Source of the DNA: Phoronis australis
Taxonomy: Eukaryota > Phoronida > Phoronidae
DNA length: 64,000 nucleotides
Direction of reading: 5' to 3'
Assembly (NCBI GenBank): GCA_002633005.1
Contig: NMRA01000892.1
Span: forward strand, 1-64,000
The position numbers were made by a program, and so were the translations under genes. Every line of letters starts with the position of its first letter. Within the stretch, counting starts at the first letter, position 1. This document shows positions 34,174-47,511 of the stretch, piece after piece. The notes beneath the pieces were generated by a model that ran no database searches, was not told where the DNA came from, and saw only the letters and a program-made list of their open reading frames with translations.

Positions 34174-36097
34174 ACAACTGCAGTTTGTGCTCAATTAAGA
34201 GATACGAAAGTGATTTGGATCTAGTGTTCAATGACTCACTCGCTGACAAACCAATCAACACAGCCCATTATAACATGTTTTGAATCAAACATTTGCCCGA
34301 ATCCTGCCTGTTTCCAAACAAGGACTCTGTGTTTGACTCTTCATTGTCACCCTGATTGTATGGGGGACAGTACTGTACATGCAGCCTCTTTAATAGGCCT
34401 TACACTGTAGTTGACTACTTGGCGGTGGAGGTTTGCGGTTATAATGTTCAGCAATGCCCACACCTCCATTTACCGTACTCAACGATGTGCGCTGCAAGTT
34501 CAAATTGAACATGTGTGTGGGGAAACTGAGTTTGTGCTGCAATGCGGGGTCAGACTGTAGAGAAATGTTCAGTTGTGACTACTGTACTGACATCAGCAAC
34601 ACTAACTGTATAACATTGGACAATTCTTTGACAATGAAGATGGCATATTTTAAGTTAACCGTAAAAAGACCGCCAGTTTCTCCATCCTCGTTATTTCGTT
34701 ATATTTTTGTGTCAAAACGTATGAGCTGTGAATTTTATTTGTTGATTACGTCACAGAAAGTACACGCTTTGATCATTGCCATGTATTTGTCTTAGACTGC
34801 TTGCTAGACACCGTCAGAATAACCTACTCATGTAGTCGATGTGCACATTCACAGATATCATTTAGCTTTTCTGTATTTGTTCAGCCTATTTCTGTTATGT
34901 TATGCAAACAAATTGCATTTTATTCCATTAATCAATAGTACAGTCACTTACACACATAGTTTAAGTACTCTTGAGTGTACTGTGTAATTATGTTTATCAA
35001 GCAATGTCATACAGGTAACTCATAGTAACATTCAGATTTAGTTCGTATTTCTGCCACTAGGTGTCATTTTACATTTTTTTAAATTTCACGGTTTGCAACT
35101 CTTCTACAAAAGTGAAACATGTAATGTGAGTGAATTATTGTTAAGTGCAATGAAATTAATGAGAAGGATTACTTGCTTTATAAACAGGTAGGAAGAGTGT
35201 TATTTTTACAAATATAAGATCACTAAGGTCATTGCTAATTATTACATTACTTCAAACCCAAATTTCTCGAAAATGTGCAATTTTATATTGGAGAACTTTA
35301 TATATTTTGAAAACACACTAGTAAATTAATTAAAAAACACCAAAATAAAATTGTCCTCCTAAAGTACTCACAAAAAGTATTTTCTAGAGGCCCTACAAAA
35401 CTTGGCCCACCGCCTATTTTCTTTGTTAATAGCATTGCCTTCAAGAGACGCAGGGAGCCTATTCACTGCTTGTTCTGTGTTTTAACTTCGCCTTAGCCAA
35501 CACGAGGAGGATATTTTATGAAGATTACAAACATTACGCCGGCATTGCAGCTTACACCTGCAACCAGGGCAACCGTTAAATAAACAACAGTATAGCGTAA
35601 ATAGGGGTACAAATATTTGAAGCCTTAATGTAAACGCGGGTCAATATTATTCTATACTATTGAAACACAAAATAGATTGCGGTATTGCAATACGCTACGC
35701 CATCACACGTCAAAACATTTCGTCAGTCTAACTCGAAACATCATCATCAATGGAAACAAAAGACACCAGTAAGGCGAACAATGAAAAAATCAAATTGCTT
35801 TAAAACCACAGCACCAAAATCATACGGGTGAGTTTTGTTTAATTTAACATATTGATATCCTCTGCTGAGAACAGCAGGAACGTATAAACTTTACAGATAT
35901 CCTCTCATACACACTTATTGCCTATAATAATGATTTTTAAGCGAACTCCTCACGCTGCACGGATTACTTTAATTAAAAAAATCACCAAAACCTCTTCTGT
36001 GCTCAGGGTACATTCAATACTGCAGTCTTGTTCCGCCATAATTCAAAAAATTAAAATTCTTAATTACGCATCTATCTTTTTAGAAGTGTGTTCTTAT
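34174..36097. other. No gene recognised
   Basis: AT-rich non-coding sequence. The 113-codon frame at 34454-34795 (+) is Cys-containing but without a motif. Confidence 0.5.
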
Positions 36098-36245
36098 TTT
36101 TTACACATTTATTATCATTGATAAACAAGTACAAAAACAAACAAGAGTATGCACACCCATTCATTCACGCATGCACACCTCAGGAGAGACCGTTCTCGTA
36201 TATCACACATTTGTGTGAACTCAAGATATTTATCTTTTATTCTAT
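36098..36245 (-). mobile_element. Solo 3' end of the 16860-18510 LINE family
   Basis: The run TTATTATCATTG, ACAAAAACAAACAAGAG, CATTCATTCACGCATGCACA and CCTCAGGAGAGACC is collinear with 16865-16985, the 3' UTR of the L1/Tx1-type LINE. No coding part follows, so it is a strongly 5'-truncated insertion. Confidence 0.7.
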
Positions 36246-37307
36246 ACTCGAGTACATAACGGCTGGCTCTTAATCATCCCAGCATTTGGGCTAAAATTTT
36301 AAGTTTGTATTTGAAATTTCGGGTTTTCACTAGAAATCTGGAGCTTTTGCCAGAGTTTTTAGCTCGAATTTAGCAGTCATCAAGTACGATACTGAACTCG
36401 CAAAGAGTGGTTAAAATTACTGCAAAGGGCACCTTTCCCTACCGCAGACAGATTTTTAAAATGGTTATATGTATTTTAAAACTTTGATAGATAGAAACTG
36501 ACTTTTGACAACGCTGAATCTTTGGGCAATTCTTCAAGCTTAATGGGCGAAAAAGACAGCTGTCCAAGAATACGAAATGGTAAACCTTGTGGAATTAATC
36601 CCCATTAAAGGGTTGCCCTTTACGGAACAAAACTACGAAAAGGCTACATTTTCATTGAACTCCCAACCTTGGACCACAACCTCTGTTTGGGTCCCTATGG
36701 GGCTTCATTGAGTCACTGTCTAAATGGGTGAGGATTCCCCCAGTACTAGATTATCCATCAAACTAAAGTTTAGGGACCATTCGGGACGCCTGTCAGCTAC
36801 AAATTTACCCTCAGAACATGTGGAACCTCTCGGCTATTCACGTAGCTACAAATTTCTCCTCGGAACTTTCGGATGGTCTTTGGTATTTGCATAATTTCCC
36901 TTCGGAACACTTCAGGTATTTTTGGAGCCTCAAATATTCTCTCGGAGATGAACCTTATCTGCGTGTGCGCAGACTTCCAAAATATGGCAGGTCACGTGAC
37001 TATCAATTTCGAGAATAACAGGCTGACTGAAGTTCACACACGCGCAGATAGCGTTCACCTTTTAGATGTAACTTGAGGTTACGAAAATTCTTGAGGTGTT
37101 CCGAATGTCATTGGAGTTGAATATTTTCGATGCATGCTCAAACTTCGGTCATTATGGCTAATCATTCTCCAGTTTGAAAGTCACGCAGATCACCTCCAGG
37201 GAAGAAATAAATACCCAAGTTGTTGTAAAGGGCTTAGGACCTTCCAGTTGTGCAGGGGCCCCATCCCAAAGCAACAGAATGGAGGTTGACAGAGGGCAAT
37301 CAAAAGC
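36246..37307. other. No gene recognised
   Basis: Frames at 36818-37018 and 36873-37076 overlap each other and have no motif. Confidence 0.45.
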
Positions 37308-37435
37308 AAGATTACTTTACGCCGCAAATAATTACTTAGGCCGAAAATAATTACTTTACGCCACAAGTAATTATTTTACGCCGTTAAAAGTTACTTCACG
37401 CTGAAACTAATTACCTTAAGCCACCAACATGAATT
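37308..37435. repeat. Degenerate tandem repeat, ATTACTTTACGCCGCAAATA unit
   Basis: Six or so copies of a 20-22 bp unit, consensus ATTACTTTACGCC(G/A)(C/A)AA(A/G)TA, with point changes. The Tx1-type LINE at 37451 is inserted just past the last recognisable unit, whose TTAACTTACGC sequence became part of the target duplication. Confidence 0.75.
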
Positions 37436-37450
37436 AACTTACGCACGTAC

Positions 37451-38182
37451 AATAAACAAATTTATACCCACTTAATACAGAAACTATATAAAAAAACCCA
37501 AATTTGAGAAAAAAAAAACAGTTGAATACCGTAATTCCCCGTGAGTGGTGGAGAAAAGCTTATTCTTATTCTATTAACTTTTCTTGTGATATCCAGCTTA
37601 AATGGTTTCAAATACGTTTAACTCACAGACTACTCGGAACCAATAAGTTTTTGAGTAAGATTGGTGTTAGAAATTCAGATACTTGTACTTTTTGTAATTC
37701 TCATTCTGAAGACCTTTTTCACTTGTATTGGTCTTGTTTACGTGTCCAAAGTTTTTGGAAAACAGTTGAAAACTGGATAAAAAACTTCTGCGGAATTGAT
37801 ATGAAACTTGATCATTTTTACGTAATATTTGGCTCCTTTAATGGACCAAAAATCATAAATCTACTTTTATGTTTAGGCAAGTACCACATACACAAGCAAA
37901 GACTTCAGAATGTAGAACCATGTTTTGCACTTTTTAAACATTCTGTTTTTGATTACTACAAAGTAGAAAAGGTTATGTACTATAACCAGTGCAGGTATCT
38001 CGACTTCGAGGAACGATGGGCCCCTCTAGCACCTTTATTTTAATTTACACTACATACAACCAATGGCCCCCCTGTGTATGAATGTGAGCGTGACTGTGTG
38101 CGTGAATGTTTATAATGTTTGGCTTTATTGTATTTGCATTACGATAACAATAAAACTTTTTGACTAAAAAAAAAAAAAAAAA
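37451..38182 (+). mobile_element. L1/Tx1-type LINE, 5'-truncated recent insertion
   Basis: The insertion is bounded by a perfect 15-bp target duplication AACTTACGCACGTAC at 37436-37450 and 38183-38197 and ends in ACAATAAAACTTTTTGAC plus about 18 A. It carries a 179-codon frame at 37504-38043 with QLKWFQIRLTHRLLGTNKFL, CTFCNSHSEDLFHLYWSC and VQSFWKTVENW: the C-terminal zinc-binding segment downstream of the RT. It is related to, but distinct from, the family at 16860-18510. The intact frame, poly(A) and perfect duplication indicate recent retrotransposition. Confidence 0.92.
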
Positions 38183-38197
38183 AACTTACGCACGTAC

Positions 38198-39961
38198 GTA
38201 ATTTAACGGTGTTACGTTCACCTATTTGGCCAACGATATATTTAAACCACCATTGTCAGCAGTGCGCCTCACACACTATCAGTGACGTGAGCGTGTGATT
38301 CCTGCGAACCAGCTTAAGCTGTCACTGCGCCACTCGACACAGACACTACTTCATCACTCGTGATCTCACGAGTTGTAATCACATGTGTTGACTTCTGCAA
38401 ACCGCTTATACGTGTAGTAGTCACCCGGGCGTGCTGAAGGGCTTTTTCTATACATGTAAGTAAACGGTCCTCGATTCAATTCAGCGTAATCAGCTGTAAT
38501 GTACTGGAAATCTGCAACAGTTAGTGTTTACATGTATGCGTGTTGTTCTTTGCTTTGTTTCTCAAGTTAGTATTTAGTTTGTCAGTGAACTTGTTTTGTT
38601 TGGAAATGTATTACTAGTCATAGCTTAATCTTTTGCCTGGTCATAGTCAGGTTACCGTGCAATTTTTTGCTTGAGTAACGTACGTGAAGAAACCGGCCTA
38701 AATCACTTCTGCGTTATCGGCCAATGTAAGGACGAGTAAATTTGGTGTAAATGGGTTAGTAAATTTTTGAAACTCGATTAGAGATAAGATAATATTCAAA
38801 GCACTTCTAGTTTACAGAGTGACGGTCATTTATAAGGCTAATCATAACTAATTGCGGATTTAAAATCCGGCTCTCATGCGGAATCGAAAACTGCTTTGAG
38901 AACTTTTCGGCCCGTATGCGTACTTTTAAGTCAAGAAAAAAGATTTTCCAGTAAATGATTGATTAAGAGATAAGGCGCATGTTTTCTTCTGTGGTATAAT
39001 ATGCTCAAAATTGAGACCATTGGTGATTCGCTTCATTCATACTTTATCTTGCTGTGAAGTTGGTCATTTTGACCCACCGATGTAGCCCGGTTCAAGTTTT
39101 GTCCAAAGGGGGATGCTACTTCTTCGCCGAGATATAAATCTGGAAATCAACTTTAATGCAGGTGGTACGTGTTCATTGAAAACAACGTCTAATTTGTGTC
39201 AATGAGTTAATGGTGGGGACCGGGTGCATCAAAAACCTTTGCTGATCATTTCCTCAATTCGGCCACTGAAGCAGCTTTGAAAACCATTGTTTTAAATCTG
39301 GAGACGTGGATGAGTAATGTTCATTGCTTAAGTCCGATCTTTTGAAACCATTGCTGGTTGAATCCTCGAGTCAATATAAAACGAGTAGTTCATTGTCGCC
39401 AGACTGTTTCCTACGTGATAAACGACTTGTTGATATTTCTGGAGCACATTTTAAGTATCATTTCCTTACATATATTCATCCTAACAATAAAACCTGGTGG
39501 TATTTCTAGAGCAAAACGAAATACCGTGTTTCGCACCTACAATCTTCCTAACCATACCACATGATAGTATTTCCAGAGGAAATGTAAATTTAGTTTTCTA
39601 TGCAGAAATATCGGTTCCTAATCTTACAGTCAGGTGCTACAATAAGGAAACATTGTACATGACTTATAAATTGCATTCGTCATTAGAATTTTCCCCGTTT
39701 TTTCCCGGAATCTTTGTGAATGGGAACATTGCAGAAACTTAAACTATGTTCGCTTAGGTAAACTTTCCAATTTTGGGGAGAAAACATCTCGTAAAAACTT
39801 GCACGAACGAGCCTAATGTTCGGAACCTTAATTTCTGGATAGAGTTTTTGACGTGACAAGTGTAATGTTCTGCGTAAGACAGACAAAATCAAAGTCCGAG
39901 TTTGACGGGATGATTTTATTTACTAATTCCACTTGAAACCTCAGTGAAAACTTTGAATCCT
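38198..39961. other. No gene recognised
   Basis: Non-coding; frames at 39324-39742 overlap and have no recognisable motif. Confidence 0.5.
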
Positions 39962-39962
39962 T

Positions 39963-40015
39963 GTGAGTACCGTGTGAGAACCGTGTGATAACCATGTGAG
40001 AACCTTGTGAGAACT
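39963..40015. repeat. Minisatellite, GTGAGAACC(G/T)T unit
   Basis: Five imperfect copies of an 11-bp unit: GTGAGTACCGT, GTGAGAACCGT, GTGATAACCAT, GTGAGAACCTT, GTGAGAACTGT. Confidence 0.85.
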
Positions 40016-41811
40016 GTAAATCTACGGAAATACACAAAATACTCTAAATACATGACAATAGTGTATAAAACCGAATTTAAATTAAAGTCACTCTAAGAAA
40101 TTAGTCAAAATTACTCAAATCTAGCTGAATCGGTATTAAATCACATTTACCAAACCAACATTTATCCTAAAACATATTATATCCTAGACCATTTCATAGC
40201 TCATCAATGAGACTTGCAGAAATTGCTCCCTTTGATCTTATCCACGCACGAACATCCAATTCTTGTTTTGTGTATCAGTGATCCTTGTCAGTGACTGAAT
40301 CCACTCCTTGAAACTCTAAAGACTCAGTGATCTGCCTAAAATTCTTGATTCTCCAAAGTTACTGAGCTTCCTCGTCTCCTAACTTTTTCTTTTGAAAATG
40401 ACGCTTATTTCTGCTCCAGAAATATTTATACTCTAAGATATGACTAAACATCACATGGACACTGGTCAAGGCATAACTACATCGGTGTGGGTGTTTCTTG
40501 GAATCAACCCACCGAAAGTTGACCACTCCAAAACATGTTTTAATGATCATATCCTGTTTGTCAGAACTACACTGAGAAATTAGCAGAACTAATGCTTTTT
40601 TGAAGAAATTGTGCAATACTTAAATTTACCACAAGTTGTTTACAAAAACAAGTCCTGTTCTAAAATATTTGTGACTTTCAAACTAATTAACTGATATCAA
40701 TTAGCACATTTGTTCATAAAGTTTATTATCAATTTATAATGAATTGTTACATAATTCTAACATTTTTCAGCAAAAATGTTACAACAAGTCGTTTTGGTTC
40801 TAATGTCATGAACTACTGGTACAAACAAGTTTGGAACGAGTTCCTCAACATACTGTGGAAACAGGCGATTAACTCCATTTGGTTCTCACAAGAAAAACCC
40901 TCAATAGCGTTGTGAACGGTATTACGGGTTGTTGAATTCCAGAGGATGCCGCATCTGTGACGACTTCAGCCATTTTCTTTACTCAGCGCAAGTTCTTTCG
41001 AAACACCCAACACACAATCTCTGAAGTGCGGTGAAGCTACATTTGTACATCAGCCGAGTGCTCTGCTGGTAAGCTTAACCTTCATGGCGGATTCACACAT
41101 TGGGCATTGTTTGCATTGCTAAGTAAGCATTTGGGGCCACGTAAGATCCTACGTAATATTACTACAAAATCGTAGCTCAGTTCGAATCGTCAACGGAGTC
41201 TCACCTGCAGTACTGTACGTATCGCAGTGGTTTTCGGTGATCGGAGTTGCTTCATATTTTCAAAGTTTATTCTGGTATTAGAAGTTCATAAATGACATCT
41301 CAACCAACCAGCTAAATTAAGGCAATCTCATAAAATGTTTTGCCAGTTTTAGAATATGGCCTACTTAATTTAACACACAGCTTCATGCCGTGTATTTTGG
41401 TCCGTTTGTGAAAAGACCGGATCGATTTTTCGTTTAAAACGAAATTGAATTTTAGAAACTCGAACCCAATTTCAATTTTTCGTTTTTCATTTTCTCCGAA
41501 AAATCGGAAATCGAAAAATAGATTAGTTCATTTTTTAGTACTTTCATTGTTTTCACAGCCACGGCATCACAGAACTACAACAATAAGCATGTGTTGGATA
41601 TTAAATGCCTATATTAATACGGAGTGTAAAAACATTAGTGCACTTGATTACAAAACGTTCATATCCGTATTCACACCGGAATTGTAACATTCAAGAAGTT
41701 CATATTTCAACCACTGCAAACAACGGGGTCTAAAATTTAAGCTCTCTCTGTATATTTGGAGTTTTACTCAGCATATATTGAGGTTGACGAATTGTCTGGC
41801 TCCCACTTTTA
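40016..41811. other. No gene recognised
   Basis: Non-coding. Around 41420-41520 there is a local cluster of TTTTTCGTTT/AAACGAAA/GAAATCGAAAAA words, weakly self-complementary. Confidence 0.45.
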
Positions 41812-42003
41812 GGCCATACATGTGTAGCCCCAGCCCTCCTACATGTATCTGTCGCGTCCGTGGCTACTTCAGGTGGGGCTACGGGAACTTGAGATCAAAT
41901 CCTTCTCCAGATGCTTAAAAGTCATTTTCAGCTACTCAATTGTTCCCAATAATACACTTGCACGTTTAGTAAAATTCTTATTTAAAAAGTTGGAAAAACA
42001 AGC
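41812..42003 (+). repeat. Dispersed repeat, copy 1 (pair with 60836-61015)
   Basis: AGGCCATACATGTGTAGCCC, TCCGTGGCTACTTCAGG, CTTCTCCAGATGCTTAAAAG and TACACTTGCACGTTTAGT align in order with the second copy. About 190 bp, no coding content. Confidence 0.7.
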
Positions 42004-42264
42004 CTAAAACTTTTGCTAGACACAATGTGCCAGTGCAGTATGATCAGAACAGCCAATGATATGTCAGGAAAGTGTTGTGTTAATGCCATTCCTAAATTGT
42101 CTGCCTCTTGAATCATTTTGTGCTTCTCAAACCAAAACAGGAGTTTTGTGCCTCCTGTGATATCTGCAAGTCGCCAAATCGAACGCTTCATTCGAAAGAC
42201 ACCAAAATGGCATTATAATCTAATAAATCATAAGTATAACATACACCACACATCACATGTTTGT

Positions 42265-42425
42265 CCGACCGGTCGGCTAGGAGTCGACGACCAGCCGGCG
42301 GCTAATTTTTACTTGAGTCGACCGGCAGCCGGCCGCAGTGCCGACTCATAACGCGACCCACCAGCCGACTCTACAGCCGACCTTAATTGCCGACGGGCCA
42401 TCAGCCGACCCGCTTGTCGGCTGCT
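42265..42425. repeat. GC-rich GCCGAC array, copy 1
   Basis: Irregular repeats of GCCGACC/GTCGGC within an AT-rich neighbourhood, starting with the perfect palindrome CCGACCGGTCGG (42265-42276). The array at 46331-46501 has the same palindrome at its opposite end, so the two are inverted relative to each other. Confidence 0.75.
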
Positions 42426-45400
42426 ACTTTTAGGCCAAAGTTGCAGTAGCGTAATACATGTAGGTTGTCAGGCAGATACCGCTTTGCTTGCAGATGCATA
42501 TTCGTCTCGGCACAGGGTCAAATAAAGTAACCTTGTTTTACCGTGTTTCCATTACACGAGTTCACATCGGTTGTGTTCATTGACACCACTAATTCGAAGG
42601 TTGGAGGCAAGCGGTAATATTGAAAATTGGATTATGGACAATGCAACAATTTTGGATAACAAAACGTTAAAGGGTTCTTTACATTTGATCTTTTGGCTCG
42701 TGACGTTAACAAGTTGCATTAGACTGGCTGCTTCCCAGTCAATACAACACCGTAGTCATTTTGTAAACGCAGCTATATTTTACAGTCTACGCCCACACTT
42801 GTTTTTTGTTTGGGTTAGGCCGAACTGCATCTTTTTGAGTTTTTAAAATTCCTCACGGGTCTCCTATCACGCGCCCATGATGATGCGATAGATAAAGAGT
42901 TGTTGCACCGAAGAGCTCTTACTCCGGAGATTTTGTTTTCACAGTATTAACTCTTGCAGTCAAGACGCGAAATACACGGAACTTTTTATGTCCTAAGCCC
43001 ACTGACTTGGAAGGCTCTAACTTCGAAATTACATGGTTATGATGTCCGCGAACCTAGACAGTGACATCAGACACGGAATGAATATTGTTGAGGCTACTAC
43101 CAATTCTAGCTTTGCGCATTCAGTTTTCATGCATCGGTGACGGTAAAATATGCTCTAGTTACGTGTATCAGTTGGCCCCTGACGTTGTTCCAAAAATATT
43201 TCCTGTCAACAACATATTGACAAATTGTATAAATTGAAACAATTTTGAACGGGAAGATGCGACTACGTGGTGAAGAGGCATTTGTCTCTACGCGGCAATT
43301 GTGCGTGAATCTTTGGTAAAGCGAATTCGACGTCGAAAAAACTGAAAGAAAACACACCAAGGTACACTTTTTGTGAAGCAAAGCGTCAGGTGATGTTTAT
43401 AGCGCATGATCTGGCCTCTTTAGGTAATAAGTGACGCTGACTGACATCTGGCAACTATGGCTCCAAAATAAAAGTATGCTTGTATTACCTCCCCTTCTCC
43501 CCCAGTTTTGTACCTTCCATTGAGTCACCATGCAAGATTTGGTTCAGTTTCAGTCCTAAAATCGCAGAATCATTCTTCTGTGGTCAGCTGTTACGAGACC
43601 TACAATACTTTGGAACAGTGCTCAATCTTAAAAAAAACTTCCAGCATAAGAGCGCTATGTCAGAAATGCCAAGCGCATGCAGCGTTGTAAGACAGAAACG
43701 TTTTCGTTTCCGTATGTCCACAAAAGTGCTTTGAGCAGCGTGTATAAATTTGCTCATTTCGCTCTTCTACACGGATATGACCAACACGGTGTTTTGAAAA
43801 AGTCCATTTTTGAGGGCATATTCAAACATTAAAATGTTTGGTTGATGCATTCAGTTAATGGCACGTCGTACATCAAATGTAGGAGAGAGTTACTGGTTCT
43901 GTACCAGTTATCGTCGTACTACGTCATTTCTCGCCAAACTACGGCCAGTCAATGAATGTATATTTTGTTTATTGAAATACCTTTAGGCAATCATTAGTTT
44001 TAGCAGAATTATTAAAGCTTGACTTGTGGCAATGTTGCGTACCGTTTTAAGACACATGTTCATATTGACGTCATTCAGCATTTAATTCCAAAATCCAACT
44101 GCGCCAACGCCGCGGATGTTTGTCAAGTTTGACATATGTAACACACCTCTTGTCGCAACAACTAACTACATGGTTCTAGAACGTTCTGATGTTTCAATTT
44201 ACGTTTAGCAATTATAAGAGACGAAACGGGATGTAATTACAGAAATTCATCAGCAGTGTAGGACTGCTGCAGGACTGGATTAAACTGGAAACCTCTGGTA
44301 CAACACTTCGGGGCGGTAGGTGGCACCAGTGGATTATTGATTATAATGCGTTTGCCTGACTTACTTGAATGAATCTATGTAATGTTTATTATGCTAAAAT
44401 GTTTAGCGCCGATCATCACGAATTGTTGTGTCTCCTCTACCTCCCCGCTTCTCCCCTCCGGAGAGGGTTCCGCTGGAGACAAATCTCTCTCCATCCTAGC
44501 TACATGTGCATGCACGCCCCTCAGGATGTACACAGAAGTCTGTGCCCTGACTGTTGCATACTTCTGTATGCATTATACATTGTTCCTTGCTAGTTCAAAG
44601 GCTTAGTTTTGGCCCTTATATTTACCGTCAATCTTAATGAAGTTGTACTTAACAAAATAGACACAGTGTATAATGTTCGTCTTATTCACTGTCTTAATCA
44701 TGTTTTCTGAACTTAGAATAAGTAATGCTTGTGTAAAAATCTTTCACCTCCATTTTGGTTGAGATGATGACTTCTGATGAGAGACTGATCATCTTTCACA
44801 TATATCATTGTGATCATCGTTCACGGACTCTTTTTGGTCAGTAACAAGAATTCGTATAAATTACTAGGGCTGATGAAAAAATTTAAATCTTATATTACAC
44901 CTTTCGTTAATATTGATTCTTATCGACATCTGATAACATGCCTTACCACTCTTAGAAACATTAAAAATTAACCTACTTTAAAGAATTGTTTGTAATAAAT
45001 TTAATCACCCGTAATTGATTGTGTACACCTGTCGTGCACGCGCAGATATAGTGCCTGTGTACCCTTGGCCTGCACGCTCAGATATACATATATATAGTGG
45101 GACAAAGGGACATATCCCACTACTGCTCCACCGATAGAGGGTACCGTCTGAAATGGGATACCTTAAGATTAAAGGCCAAACATCATTAAGCTTGGAAAAA
45201 AGTGACAGTTCGTTCCACCTTTGTCTGGTCCCAAAACGATGCAGGGAGTGACCTCCTTCATCATGAAAGCACGATTTCACAAAAAACAGGAAAATAGAGG
45301 TAATCGATTCCAACATTGGGCCGTTTCACCTTGAGCGGCCCCGTAAGAATTTCTTAATAAAACACAAAAAGGTGGCCACTTGAAGGTCATCAATTTCCTC

Positions 45401-45706
45401 CTTCAAAACCGGCCCCTAAATATGAAAATATCTATATTCTCAAATATCAGGAAATGCACAGCAATTGATGTTATACATGTATGTCAGGTCATCAATTTTT
45501 TTCAATTGATATACAGTTTCGAGAAAAAAAAAATATAGCGAAAGTTGTCTCCGTTATCCCTTGCCAGAGAGGGGCCTCTAGAAAAATATAGTTTTGCATT
45601 CGCAAAATTGACGTATCAAATTTAAACATAAAGTGAATTAGTACGCTCTGCAAAAGCTTCGCTTTACAAATTCTCTCGATTTTTTGAAATATATGTGTGC
45701 GTTTAG
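42426..45706. other. No gene recognised
   Basis: Several frames of 60-91 codons (42571-42846, 43127-43381, 43480-43734, 44369-44606) overlap one another and contain no known motif. No clear repeats. Confidence 0.45.
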
Positions 45707-45766
45707 ACGACCTGTGCTGCAAAAGCGAAGACCCTATCGACAGTGTCTTGGCCAGGGTCATCAAAG
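45707..45766 (+). CDS. Candidate internal exon, unknown protein
   Basis: Sixty bases between an acceptor (ATATGTGTGCGTTTAG) and a GTAAAACA donor, open as 2 + 19 codons + 1. The peptide is DDLCCKSEDPIDSVLARVIK. Length is a multiple of three and both splice phases agree, as for a cassette exon. The composition looks coding but I cannot name a family, and no partner exon was found. Confidence 0.35.
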
Positions 45767-46330
45767 GTAAAACATGCACTGATGCAGATTTGTTAAATGT
45801 TCTCTTGAATTTTCTCTCTTATCCGTTTTTGACAGTTTTTCTTTCCTCGACTGTCCCCGGCACCACGCCTATGTGGGTTTGCCACGGTTTAACCCAGACG
45901 CTTGATTTTTTTTGCGGAGGCCCGTGCCCCCCGTTACCTACGGCTCTGGAACTGTGTGCAAATTTAGTGACACATTTCAAATTTCCTGGTTGCTGATACT
46001 TTTTTATGCATAATTTATAAAAAGTTCCACATCTAGAGTGCGAAATTGTGTTTCCACGACATCATTTAACGTTAAATTTTACCACGCCGTCAGCAATTCA
46101 ATATAACCTTTATCTTGGTGCAATTTCACGCAAGTCGTATTTGTAGGTTGATTCGATTTTACCACCTTTCAATAGTTGAACAAAAGTTGATAAACCGATA
46201 TCAAGACCGAAGTTTCCACTGGTGAACGAAAAGCGAAAAGTTGAATGTCTGTTTGGCCAAAGTTCACCCGCTAAGTCATAAAATGGTTATTGCCCACCGA
46301 GGACACTGTCCGTGACGCATAATCCGAATT
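45767..46330. other. No gene recognised
   Basis: Non-coding sequence; the open frame that continues past 45766 is intron read-through if the exon call is right. Confidence 0.4.
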
Positions 46331-46501
46331 GGTCGTCTATTTATGCTAGGCGACCACTTTGCCGACCCAAATGCCGACCCAAGTGCCGACCACAGAGGCG
46401 ACTTAGCAGACGGCTCCTAGCAGACCATTGTTGCCAGACTGCTGGTCGCCGGCTAGACGGCCGTTCATCGACCGGTCGCCGACCAATTTCCGACCGGTCG
46501 G
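46331..46501. repeat. GC-rich GCCGAC array, copy 2 (inverted)
   Basis: Repeated TGCCGACCCAA, TGCCGACC, GGCGAC and GGTCGCCG words, ending with the palindrome CCGACCGGTCGG at 46490-46501. Read in reverse, it matches the character and terminal palindrome of 42265-42425. Translated frames give only Arg/Pro-rich low-complexity peptides. Confidence 0.7.
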
Positions 46502-47511
46502 ATAAAAATTCCTTATGTGTGCCTGTAGGTCTAACCATAATATAACACGTTACGTGAAAGTGACACAACTGCTTTCTTCCCTCCTTTCAACCATTGTTTA
46601 TGTTGACAACTCTTTTTGTTTTCTGAAGAGCAAAGTTAAATGTCACACTATAGTATCAGTTGGATTGTACTATATTTTGTATTTGTTAGCTGGTAGCAAA
46701 GTAGTTAAAATGCAATGCGCCCTGCTGAGCTGACAAATTGGGCCTTTCATGCTCATCAAAACTTTCACGTATTATTCAATACTGTGATAAGTTCTTTAAA
46801 ATGTTTGTTTCAAACCACCCCAGATACATGTACAAGAACATGCAAAGGACTGGGTAGTGCAACCCTAAAACTGGGAAATTGAAAACAGACCATGTACACA
46901 TTGACTCTGAAATAGGGTACTGTCATGTTAAGAATCACTATGAGATTGATTTTGTGAAAGTACTAAAACGCCTAATTTGTTTTTCTTTTTTCTTCATCAG
47001 CTAAACAGGGCGTAATGTACTTTTAAACATAAAGCGTGTGGGCATATACATGTAGGTGTCAATCAGACTGATGTATTATTATGTACTTACTCCGGAAGCA
47101 AGGAGACGGATTGAATACTCTGTGGCAGCTGGAGGTTTCACTAAGAGAAAGCGAAATCATAAGAATGAAATCTGGCTTACCAAAGTATGATTTTCCACTA
47201 AAACTCTCTATTATATATACACAATTAAGATTTCAGAAAAGAATTGACGGGAAGAATAAATTAATTGTGTGCTAGAGATGAGCACGGTAATGGTTCGGTA
47301 AAACCCAAAGTGCTTCAGTTTAGAATTCATAAATGACAGTTAGGAGCACGGGTAATGCACAGTTACTTTAACCGTCAACAGTATATGAATGAAATATATT
47401 TTATAAATAGTCAACAAGGCGACTTAAAATGTTGAGCAATTAAGGACACATATCTTCCTTGTCGTACTCAGTGGCGTGATGCCTATCTGAGTCATATTCG
47501 TCATCATCATG
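46502..47511. other. No gene recognised
   Basis: Non-coding; small frames only. Confidence 0.5.

Noticed and set aside
46312-46568. Arg-rich open frames on both strands
   Set aside because: They arise from the GC-rich GCCGAC array and are low-complexity on both strands.
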